This document shows positions 1 through 5,181 of a stretch of 5,376 nt of DNA, piece after piece. The notes beneath the pieces were generated by a model that was given only the letters and a program-made list of their open reading frames with translations, was not told where the DNA came from and did no database searches. The translations under genes and the position numbers were made by a program. Each line of letters begins with the position of its first letter. The stretch's first letter is position 1. Origin of the DNA: JAAYKS01 sp964479435 (lineage in GTDB: Bacteria > Bacillota > Clostridia > Saccharofermentanales > UBA5734); the NCBI GenBank assembly GCA_964479435.1, contig CAYZME010000104.1, forward strand, positions 1 to 5,376. The letters run 5' to 3'.

Positions 1-125
1 ATCTGACGGAATCCTTCTTTGTTGGCGATGGAGGCAAAAAACGTGTAGCGGTTGCGCGCCTGCGATTCGCCGGCGAAAGCTTTCATCAAATTGAGAAGCG
101 TTTGAGTCCCTTCCAGTCTGCCCAT
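1..125 (-). CDS. Rubrerythrin, N-terminal part (runs off left edge)
   Basis: Translating leftwards from the ATG at 125 gives 41 codons starting MGRLEGTQTLLNLMKAFAGE and continuing with SQARNRYTFFAS and NKEGF. This is the characteristic first helix of rubrerythrins. The Glu at residue 20 in FAGESQAR is, by family knowledge, the first carboxylate ligand of the diiron centre. Rubrerythrins are cytoplasmic non-haem iron proteins that reduce hydrogen peroxide in anaerobes and microaerophiles, usually taking electrons from rubredoxin or NADH-linked partners. The rest of the four-helix bundle and any C-terminal rubredoxin-like domain are outside the window, so I cannot tell a classical rubrerythrin from a domain-lacking variant. 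The start is well fixed: AGGAGG lies 7 bases upstream and an extended -10 promoter lies further up. It follows the SanA-like gene on the same strand after a 53-base gap, so it could be read both from its own promoter and by read-through. Confidence 0.88.
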   Translation of the reverse strand, partial: MGRLEGTQTLLNLMKAFAGESQARNRYTFFASIANKEGFRQ

Positions 126-132
126 GGTGGAT

Positions 133-138
133 CCTCCT
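133..138 (-). promoter_or_regulatory. Ribosome binding site of the rubrerythrin gene
   Basis: On the minus strand the bases read AGGAGG, a full match to the anti-Shine-Dalgarno complement, followed by 7 bases and then the ATG at 125. It fixes the rubrerythrin start and predicts strong translation. Confidence 0.85.
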
Positions 139-162
139 CTGGCATGAAATTGATTTGCCGTT

Positions 163-171
163 ATTATACCA
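163..171 (-). promoter_or_regulatory. Extended -10 promoter for rubrerythrin
   Basis: The minus strand reads TGGTATAAT, a perfect TATAAT at 168-163 preceded by the TGn of an extended -10 element. No good -35 hexamer sits 16 to 18 bases upstream (the candidate region reads GCAGAT), which is tolerable for extended -10 promoters. Transcription would start near 156, leaving a leader of about 30 bases with the AGGAGG site inside it. I looked for a PerR-type palindrome because rubrerythrins are often peroxide-regulated: one half resembles it but the other does not. Confidence 0.6.
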
Positions 172-178
172 CTCCCGG

Positions 179-886
179 CTACGGGATCTGCGGGTCCAGC
201 GTGTCGTTGCCATCACCGGTGATCGGGATGGTGGGGCCGAGGAACGTCGGTTTGGCATCCAGCACGCGACACTCCAGCCAGGCTTTTGAGCGCGCGAACA
301 CCTCGCGAAAACGATAGTAGAGCGCTTTGCCATACGGGTTGAGCGCCGCGTCCACACCCTGGGCTTCCAGCCCGAGTTCCCGCGCGATAAACAGCGCGCG
401 CTTGAGATGAAATGCCTGTGTGGAGATCACACAAGAACGGACCTGAAATACATCCCGCGCCCGGTACAGCGAATCATATGTATCAAAACCGGCGTGATCC
501 ATGAATACGTGCTCCGATGGCACCCCATTGTGGAGCAAATAGTCCCGCATCGCGTTGACCTCGTCGTAATATTCGGTTCCGTGGTCTCCTGAAACCAGAA
601 TCCGCTCGGCTGCCCCCGCTTCATACAACGCCAGCGCCACATCCAACCGATCACGCAACATCGGGCTGACACTGCCGTCAGCCCGAACCGAAGCGCCCAA
701 AACCAGGATGCAATCGGCGGTGCGGACAGACGGGATCGGCACCATATAACGGGCCCCGGCCGCTTCGATCTCCGCGTCGACGCGCAACAGCATCGCGCCT
801 ACCAGAGCGGCAATTGCCAGAAACAACCATCCCATCCGAATCCATCGGGCGGGCCGCGCGCGCGGGCGCCTACTCTTGTGTTTCAT
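179..886 (-). CDS. SanA/YdcF-type DUF218 membrane-anchored protein
   Basis: The 235-residue product has a very basic N-terminus (KHKSRRPRARPARWIR), one hydrophobic segment at about residues 18-34, then a DUF218 domain; this predicts a single-pass protein with the domain outside the membrane. DUF218 hallmarks are visible: ILVLGASV (60-67), SGDHG (99-103) with a following E..N, DHAGFDTYDS (130-139), STQAFH (155-160) and a C-terminal PTFLGP. The FLGP tail and the DxAGFxTxDS block resemble E. coli SanA more than YdcF. SanA is tied to envelope barrier function and vancomycin exclusion, but its biochemical activity is unsettled, so function here is only 'envelope-related'. Start choice: two adjacent ATGs at 889 and 886; the GGAGG at 898-894 is 4 bases from the first and 7 from the second, so 886 is preferred. 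The open frame continues to an ATG at 1069, but that extension lacks family similarity and would overlap the upstream gene by 200 bases. It overlaps the RluA-family gene by 17 bases, suggesting translational coupling. Confidence 0.88.
   Translation of the reverse strand: MKHKSRRPRARPARWIRMGWLFLAIAALVGAMLLRVDAEIEAAGARYMVPIPSVRTADCILVLGASVRADGSVSPMLRDRLDVALALYEAGAAERILVSGDHGTEYYDEVNAMRDYLLHNGVPSEHVFMDHAGFDTYDSLYRARDVFQVRSCVISTQAFHLKRALFIARELGLEAQGVDAALNPYGKALYYRFREVFARSKAWLECRVLDAKPTFLGPTIPITGDGNDTLDPQIP
661..686. repeat. Perfect 10-bp inverted repeat inside the SanA-like gene
   Basis: Arms TCGGGCTGAC (661-670) and GTCAGCCCGA (677-686) are exact reverse complements around a 6-base loop. It lies wholly in coding sequence (residues about 67-76, VRADGSVSP) and has no trailing T-run on either strand, so it is not a classical intrinsic terminator. 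Confidence 0.75.
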
Positions 887-1619
887 CATATTCCCTCCCT
901 CGCAGCCATCCGGGAACCGCTTCCCGCCAGATGTCCGCAAAAGGCATCCACACCGCAAGTGGCGGTGGGGATGCGGCAAATTGCAGGTACTCGCCGCGGA
1001 CCGGGTGCCGCAAGCCCAACCGGCAGGCAAATAAAGCCAATTCCCCGTCATCCCGGGCTGGCCCGCCATACCTGCGGTCGCCCACGATCGGCCACCCGGC
1101 GCCGGCCAGTTGCGCGCGGATCTGATGCTTGCGCCCAGTGCCGAGACGGATATGCAGCAAAGCTTCTCCGCGCTGGCTGTCCCACCGCAGTACCCGGTAT
1201 TGCAACCGCGCCTCTTGCCCCTGGCCGGCCGTGTGTGAGACCGTGGTCAGGCCGGAAGCGGGGTCTTGGGCGATGTAACCGCGCAGGGTGCCGGCCGCCG
1301 ACGTCGGATTTGCCGCGACCACGGCGAGGTATTCCCGCTCCATTTCCCGCTCCCGGATCTGCGCCGACAGGCGGGCCGCGCTTTTGGACGTGCGCGCGAA
1401 CACCATGACCCCGCTGACCGGGCGATCCAGACGGTGCACCAGCCCCAGGTAGACCCGTCCCGGCTTGTGATACTTTTCCCGAATGTACGCTTTGAGCTGC
1501 GTCAGCATGTCGGCGCCGCCGGTGCCGTCCGCCTGGGATAACACGCCGCCGGGTTTGACCGCCACCAATACATGGTTGTCCTCGTATAAAACGCGGATGT
1601 CCTGCGCCGGTTTATACAT
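870..1619 (-). CDS. RluA-family RNA pseudouridine synthase, without S4 domain
   Basis: The 249-residue protein isomerises uridine to pseudouridine in structured RNA, by family knowledge usually rRNA or tRNA. It opens directly with the catalytic domain (VLYEDNHVLVAVKPGGVLSQ), so it lacks the N-terminal S4 domain of RluC/RluD. The catalytic motif HRLDRPVSGVMVFA starts at residue 62, with the nucleophilic Asp at 65. Also present are the conserved Tyr in REYLAV (97) and the late motif LGTGRKHQIRAQL (159-171), where RKHQIR replaces the more common RTHQIR, followed by PIVGDRRYGG (177-186). It is the short subfamily common in Firmicutes; the exact target base cannot be read from sequence. The ATG lies inside the last codons of the methyltransferase gene (8-base overlap, ATGTATAA) and has no good Shine-Dalgarno of its own, so translation is probably coupled to that gene. 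Both genes modify RNA, consistent with a joint role. Confidence 0.93.
   Translation of the reverse strand: MYKPAQDIRVLYEDNHVLVAVKPGGVLSQADGTGGADMLTQLKAYIREKYHKPGRVYLGLVHRLDRPVSGVMVFARTSKSAARLSAQIREREMEREYLAVVAANPTSAAGTLRGYIAQDPASGLTTVSHTAGQGQEARLQYRVLRWDSQRGEALLHIRLGTGRKHQIRAQLAGAGWPIVGDRRYGGPARDDGELALFACRLGLRHPVRGEYLQFAASPPPLAVWMPFADIWREAVPGWLRGREYDETQE
893..900 (-). promoter_or_regulatory. Ribosome binding site deciding the SanA-like start
   Basis: The minus strand reads AGGGAGGG, inside the 3' end of the RluA-family gene. Its GGAGG core (898-894) is 4 bases from the ATG at 889 and 7 bases from the ATG at 886. It argues against the much longer open frame that begins at 1069 and favours one of the two adjacent ATGs. 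Confidence 0.7.
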
Positions 1620-2505
1620 CGGCGTGCCATCTGCCGGTCGCGCCGCATGGCAGAATCAGGTGGCGGGATGTGACCGGCAAGCCGATCTCCTCCGCCTGAA
1701 TCGATCCGCACCGCCCCTCTACCACGAGCGATAAAATATCCGCCAACACCGATGGCGCGAGGCCGGTTGTGTAGGTATTGATGTAAAAAAACAAGGGCTG
1801 GTCGGAAAGCAGGCGCGCGCACAACGCCGCCAGATCGTACAGGTGGTCCTCCAAACGCCACAGTTCCCCGTCAGGCCCCCGCCCATACGCGGGCGGATCC
1901 ATCAGGATACAGTCGTAGCGCCGGTCACGCCGGATCTCACGCTCGACAAACTGCCGCGCGTCATCCGCCAAAAAACGGACGTGCGCGTTTTCGAGCCCCG
2001 AGCGGCGCAAATTGAGCCGCGCCTTGGCGTTCATCCCCCGCGAGGCGTCCAAATGGACGGTTTCATCCGCGCCGGCCCGCGCGCAGGCGACCGTCGCCGC
2101 CCCTGTGTACGCAAACAGATTGAGGACCCGCACCTGCCGGCCCGTCGCGCGCCGGGCCTGGATCGCCGCACACATCGCGTCCCAATTGACGGATTGTTCA
2201 GGGAACAATCCGGTGTGTTTAAACCCGGTGAGCTCAATACCAAAAGTGAGATCGCCACAGGAACCCGGGTAGCGAATCTGCCAGGAAGCCGGGTGGGTGC
2301 GCCGAGTCTCCCAGTGTCCGCCCCCCTGCCGGCTGCGGCGGTAGACCGCCTGCGGCCGGGGAAAAGCGTCGCTCTCCCAATTGTCGTGCGGCCAAATCGC
2401 TTGCGGGTCGGGGCGCCGGAGGATCACTTGCCCCCATCGCTCCAATTTCTCCCCGTCGCCGGCGTCTATTAGCTCAAACTCACTCCACCGCTCTGCAACC
2501 CACAT
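1612..2505 (-). CDS. Class I SAM-dependent RNA methyltransferase (RlmI/RlmK-like)
   Basis: The 297-residue protein has a Rossmann-type methyltransferase fold. Motif I is VLNLFAYTGAATVACARAGA (127-146), which binds S-adenosylmethionine. DASRGM (153-158) gives the acidic residue that contacts the ribose, followed by DDARQFV (181-187). The catalytic-loop motif is MDPPAYGRG (202-210). The region before it (IWPHDNW at 37-43, FKHTGLFPEQ at 95-104) is typical of a Firmicutes family related to the 23S rRNA cytosine-5 methyltransferase RlmI and to RlmK. The usual N-terminal PUA domain of RlmI is replaced by about 90 residues that I do not assign. rRNA is the likely substrate by homology, but no target base can be claimed. 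The tail ILPCGATGRW (284-293) is also family-typical. An AGGAG lies 10 bases upstream of the ATG, a slightly long spacing. It is first in the minus-strand operon and overlaps the RluA-family gene by 8 bases. Confidence 0.9.
   Translation of the reverse strand: MWVAERWSEFELIDAGDGEKLERWGQVILRRPDPQAIWPHDNWESDAFPRPQAVYRRSRQGGGHWETRRTHPASWQIRYPGSCGDLTFGIELTGFKHTGLFPEQSVNWDAMCAAIQARRATGRQVRVLNLFAYTGAATVACARAGADETVHLDASRGMNAKARLNLRRSGLENAHVRFLADDARQFVEREIRRDRRYDCILMDPPAYGRGPDGELWRLEDHLYDLAALCARLLSDQPLFFYINTYTTGLAPSVLADILSLVVEGRCGSIQAEEIGLPVTSRHLILPCGATGRWHADV
2190..2212. repeat. Perfect 10-bp hairpin inside the methyltransferase gene
   Basis: Arms CGGATTGTTC (2190-2199) and GAACAATCCG (2203-2212) are exact reverse complements around a 3-base loop, AGG on the plus strand. 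The site encodes the conserved GLFPEQS segment (residues about 99-105). There is no adjacent T-run. Confidence 0.78.
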
Positions 2506-2583
2506 CCAAGCTGTTCTCCTCTGTCTATACGCGACCCCCCGCCGCGGCCATGCGTGCCCGGTCGTCGCGGAGGTTTTTCCTCA

Positions 2584-2610
2584 TTGCGAATTTATGGTTT
2601 ATTATATGAT
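2584..2610 (+). promoter_or_regulatory. Candidate promoter of the two-component operon
   Basis: TTGCGA (2584-2589) resembles a -35 box and TATGAT (2605-2610) a -10 box, separated by a short 15 bases. Reading GATAAG (2608-2613) as the -10 instead gives 18 bases. Either way the leader before the regulator ATG would be about 40 bases. The call rests on AT-richness in a GC-rich window and on position, and is moderate at best. Confidence 0.4.
2601..2606 (-). promoter_or_regulatory. -10 element of the minus-strand operon promoter
   Basis: The minus strand reads a perfect TATAAT. Upstream, at the 17-base spacing, the -35 position reads CTGTGT, a poor match to TTGACA, so the promoter may be weak or activator-dependent. 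Transcription would begin near 2594 and give a leader of about 90 bases before the methyltransferase ATG. Confidence 0.5.
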
Positions 2611-2659
2611 AAGACGCGCGAATACACAGCACACGGCTTCCGACAAGTGAGGAAACGAC

Positions 2660-3361
2660 ATGGCCCGGACTTTTCATATCCTGCTATGTGACGACGACCC
2701 GGTCGTCCATGAATCCTTGAGCCTGTATCTGGACGCGGAGGGATTTACGCACAGTTCGGCGTATGACGGCGTCGCCGCGCTCGAACACATCGAAAGCGAT
2801 CGCCCCGATCTCGTCGTGCTGGATTTGATGATGCCCCGCATGAGCGGGGTGGATGTCTGCCGCGAAGTCCGCAAAACCAGCAATCTGCCGATCATTATGC
2901 TGACCGCCAAAGGGGAAGAAATCGATCGCGTGTTGGGGTTGGAATTGGGCGCGGATGATTACATTGTCAAACCCTTCAGCCCACGCGAGGCCGTCGCCCG
3001 CATCAAAGCGGTTTTGCGCCGCTTCTCCGATCCGGCCGACACCAGCGCGGTCCTCCGGTTCGACGAGTTGGAAATCAGCCTGGACAACTACCAGGTGAAA
3101 ATCGGCGGCAACCCCATCCCCTGCACGCCCAAAGAGGTGGAGATTTTGCACCTGCTGGCCTCTCACCCCGGGCAGGTGATGGATCGCGAGCAGATCCTCT
3201 CCAAAGTGTGGGGCTACGATTATTTCGGCGATACGCGCACGGTCGATACACACATCAAGCGCATCCGCCAGAAGATCTGCACCGGGGACAGCCCCTGGGG
3301 GCTGTATACTGTGTACGGTGTCGGCTACAAATTTGAGATCATCCGCCGACCCAGGAGCTGA
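2660..3361 (+). CDS. OmpR/PhoB-family response regulator
   Basis: The 233-residue protein is a DNA-binding transcription regulator switched on by phosphorylation. The receiver domain (about 5-120) has every key residue: acidic pocket CDDDP (Asp 11-13), phospho-acceptor Asp55 in VVLDLMMPRMSG, Thr82 in IIMLTAKGEE, and Lys104 in DDYIVKPFS. A short linker leads to a winged-helix domain (about 132-229), with CTPKEVEILHLLA, the recognition-helix stretch RTVDTHIKRIRQKI and the wing GLYTVYGVGYKF. Length is normal for the family. The start ATG has GAGG 7 bases upstream. The kinase gene follows after 8 bases, so this is its cognate partner. The closest general type is PhoP/PhoB/WalR-like, but the regulon cannot be read from sequence. 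It is divergently transcribed from the RNA-modification operon, and may control both units and itself from the shared intergenic region (inference). Confidence 0.95.
   Translation: MARTFHILLCDDDPVVHESLSLYLDAEGFTHSSAYDGVAALEHIESDRPDLVVLDLMMPRMSGVDVCREVRKTSNLPIIMLTAKGEEIDRVLGLELGADDYIVKPFSPREAVARIKAVLRRFSDPADTSAVLRFDELEISLDNYQVKIGGNPIPCTPKEVEILHLLASHPGQVMDREQILSKVWGYDYFGDTRTVDTHIKRIRQKICTGDSPWGLYTVYGVGYKFEIIRRPRS
3288..3305. repeat. 8-bp inverted repeat in the response regulator gene
   Basis: Arms ACAGCCCC (3288-3295) and GGGGCTGT (3298-3305) flank TG. As a hairpin it would form 7 pairs with a CTGG loop. It encodes the conserved wing residues DSPWGLY (about 210-216), and no T-run follows. Confidence 0.65.
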
Positions 3362-3363
3362 GG
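3360..3363 (+). promoter_or_regulatory. Ribosome binding site of the kinase gene
   Basis: GAGG overlaps the regulator's TGA stop and sits 6 bases before the kinase ATG at 3370. A second AGGAG at 3353-3357 is 12 bases away, which is too far. The overlap of stop codon and ribosome binding site suggests coupled translation of regulator and kinase. Confidence 0.6.
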
Positions 3364-3369
3364 CGTCGG

Positions 3370-5181
3370 ATGTTCAAAAGCCTTTATTTGCGCAGAACCA
3401 TCTCATTGGTGATCGCGACCGTGGTCTTGTGCGCGGTGCTGACCGCCGGCATCTACAGTGTGATATCGCGCTATGTCTTTGCCGATCTCAAAACCGCGGA
3501 GCTCACCGATACCTGCCAATCTGTCAGCCTGCAGGTCGCGGGCTATTTCACTGCGACGCGCCCGTACGAACACGAGCGGGTTCAGGCGTTGATCACCGCC
3601 TACGCCGAAGTTTTCAAGACCAATGTGCTGGCCTTCGACTACCAGGGCGGGGTCCTATTTTCTGCTTTCGATGAAGCCGAAACCGGCCCGATCGACACGT
3701 TGCTCCAGGCGTTGGCCCCTGACAAGGAGACCCTGCTCTCCGGAGGAGCCGGCGGGCGCGCCCTGCTGGGCGAATACCGCCGGTTGATCATCATCGGCGC
3801 GCCGGTGACGGTCGGCAGCGCCGTGCTGGGCGCGGTTTACCTGATTACGCCGATGCGCGAAGTGACAGCCGCCCTGGCGGGGCTGTCACGCACGCTGCTG
3901 CTCTCTTCCCTGGCGGGCGCGTTTCTCATGTCTTTTCCCGCCGCGTATTTCTCCAAACGGTTATTGAATCCGTTGCACGAGATGAAAAATGTCGCCACCG
4001 CCATGTCAAACGGAAACTACTCGATCCGCGCCGGGCATCGCTACCGGGGCGAGTTTCGCGAACTGGCATTTGCTTTCGACCATCTGGCGGATCACCTGTC
4101 CGACAGCATCCACGCGCTGTCCCTGGAGCGCACCCGCCTGCGCCAGGTGCTGGACGGGCTGTCCGAAGGCATCGTGGCCATCGATCTGGCCGGCCAGATC
4201 ACGCATGTCAACCCCGCCGTCCGACGTTTTTTCACCCTCCCGGCGGATCGCGCGGAGGCGTCGTCTCCGGATGGTCCCGCGCACACCCTATTCTCTCTGG
4301 ACGCGGGCATACGGGCTGATTTTGAACAGTCCATCCGCGAAGGCAGTTCGATCTCACGCGACGTCCAGACGGCCGGGCGGACCGTCCGCATGACCATCAC
4401 GCCTCTGTTGGGTGAAGCCGGCGTCACGGCCGGCGCGGTCGGCTTGTTCCGCGACGTGACCGAATCCAGCCGTCTGGAACAGACCCGCCGCGACTATGTG
4501 GCCAATGTGTCGCACGAACTGCGCACGCCTTTGACCGCCATGCGCGCCCTGGTCGAACCCCTGGCCGACGGCATGGTGGACACCGACCAGGCACGGCGGC
4601 GGTATTACGGGATGTTGTTGAGCGAAATCACGCGGTTGACCCGCCTGATCAACGACATGCTGGAATTGTCCCGCCTCCAGGCCGGGACCGTCGCGATGGA
4701 CAAGCAAACCCTCTCGCTGGCGGCCCTGCTGGACGCGGTCGCGTCCAAATACGCCGGTCTGGCCGAAGAAGCGGGCATCCGTTTGGAAACGCCTTTTCGC
4801 GAACGTCCGGACGCGCGGGTGCACACCAACCGCGACCGCATGGAGCAAATTCTCTTTATCTTGCTGGACAATGCGGTAAAATATACCCCCGCCAACGGAT
4901 TGATCGCTCTGGATTGCGCGGTATCCCCGGAAAGCGGCAAGGCCTGGGTCTGTGTGAGCGATTCGGGCATCGGCATCGCGCCCGACGATCTTCCGCATGT
5001 GTTTGAGCGATTTTACAAAGCGGACAAGTCGCGCCGTCCGACATCGGGCACCGGGCTGGGACTTTCCATCGCGCGCGAAATCCTGGAAGCGCTGGGCGAA
5101 GAGATCGTCGTGGAGAGCACCCCCGGCAGCGGCTCGATTTTTCAATTCACCTTGACTTTGGCAGAGGAGGCACCCTTGTGA
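3370..5181 (+). CDS. PhoR/WalK-like sensor histidine kinase with HAMP and PAS domains
   Basis: The 603-residue membrane kinase should autophosphorylate and pass the phosphate to the regulator encoded just upstream. Domains in order: basic start and first membrane helix (about 11-33); an extracytoplasmic sensor segment (about 35-173) that I cannot assign to a named family; second membrane helix (174-194); HAMP linker (195-243, with RLLNPLHEM); PAS domain (about 255-365, with LDGLSEGIVAID and INP-like HVNPAVRRFF); and the phospho-acceptor helix with VANVSHELRTPLTAM, where His382 is the phosphorylated residue. The ATP-binding domain follows with N box LLDNAVKYTP (Asn501), G1 DSGIGI (531-536), F box FERFYKAD (545-552) and G2 GTGLGLSIA (560-568). 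All catalytic motifs are intact. The usual Firmicutes PhoR/WalK layout is matched, but the signal is unknown. The stop overlaps the next gene's GTG start. Confidence 0.95.
   Translation: MFKSLYLRRTISLVIATVVLCAVLTAGIYSVISRYVFADLKTAELTDTCQSVSLQVAGYFTATRPYEHERVQALITAYAEVFKTNVLAFDYQGGVLFSAFDEAETGPIDTLLQALAPDKETLLSGGAGGRALLGEYRRLIIIGAPVTVGSAVLGAVYLITPMREVTAALAGLSRTLLLSSLAGAFLMSFPAAYFSKRLLNPLHEMKNVATAMSNGNYSIRAGHRYRGEFRELAFAFDHLADHLSDSIHALSLERTRLRQVLDGLSEGIVAIDLAGQITHVNPAVRRFFTLPADRAEASSPDGPAHTLFSLDAGIRADFEQSIREGSSISRDVQTAGRTVRMTITPLLGEAGVTAGAVGLFRDVTESSRLEQTRRDYVANVSHELRTPLTAMRALVEPLADGMVDTDQARRRYYGMLLSEITRLTRLINDMLELSRLQAGTVAMDKQTLSLAALLDAVASKYAGLAEEAGIRLETPFRERPDARVHTNRDRMEQILFILLDNAVKYTPANGLIALDCAVSPESGKAWVCVSDSGIGIAPDDLPHVFERFYKADKSRRPTSGTGLGLSIAREILEALGEEIVVESTPGSGSIFQFTLTLAEEAPL
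3862..3889. repeat. 9-bp inverted repeat in the kinase gene
   Basis: Arms GTGACAGCC (3862-3870) and GGCTGTCAC (3881-3889) are exact reverse complements around a 10-base loop containing CCTGG. It encodes about residues 165-173, just before the second membrane helix. No T-run follows. Confidence 0.65.
4102..4121. repeat. 6-bp inverted repeat in the kinase gene
   Basis: GACAGC (4102-4107) and GCTGTC (4116-4121) are exact reverse complements with an 8-base loop. It shares the ACAGC/GCTGT core with the repeats at 3288-3305 and 3862-3889. It is short enough to arise by chance in GC-rich coding sequence. Confidence 0.4.
5164..5170 (+). promoter_or_regulatory. Ribosome binding site for the S4 pseudouridine synthase
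   Basis: GAGGAGG lies within the last codons of the kinase gene and 7 bases before the GTG at 5178. The match and spacing are near ideal; this site decides the GTG start and predicts efficient translation despite the non-ATG codon. Confidence 0.85.

Larger units (their letters stand above)
2506..2659. other. Divergent intergenic control region
   Basis: This 154-base stretch separates the two divergent transcription units and contains no credible gene. It has two distinct parts: an AT-rich patch at 2583-2612 with -10-like elements for both directions, and a GC-rich part at 2529-2573 that would be the leader of the minus-strand operon mRNA. The latter could fold into hairpins. Both ribosome binding sites lie at its edges. 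Confidence 0.75.

Noticed and set aside
156..171. PerR or Fur operator over the rubrerythrin promoter
   Set aside because: Only one half (TATAAT, which is also the -10) resembles the PerR consensus; the second half reads ACGGCAA.
887..1069. N-terminal extension of the SanA-like frame up to an ATG at 1069
   Set aside because: The extra 60 residues show no family similarity, overlap the RluA-family gene by 200 bases in another frame and lack a ribosome binding site, whereas AGGGAGGG precedes the ATGs at 889 and 886.
878..1408. 176-residue plus-strand open frame opposite the RluA-family gene
   Set aside because: Composition is rich in Arg, Pro and Ala, as expected of an antisense shadow, and no motif is visible.
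1843..2472. 209-residue plus-strand open frame opposite the methyltransferase
   Set aside because: Arg/Pro-rich shadow of a gene whose methyltransferase motifs are intact on the minus strand.
2529..2578. Intrinsic terminator on the plus strand (CGCGAC/GTCGCG stem followed by TTTTT)
   Set aside because: Four bases separate the 6-bp stem from the T-run, the loop is about 28 bases, and no plus-strand gene ends upstream of it.
2591..2607. Direct repeats TTTAT as a PhoP/PhoB-type binding site
   Set aside because: The copies are 7 bases apart rather than the roughly 11-base helical period expected of this regulator family, and the sequence does not match a known box.
2684..3253. 189-residue open frame antisense to the response regulator
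   Set aside because: The opposite strand has a complete regulator with all catalytic residues; this frame shows no domain and no ribosome binding site.
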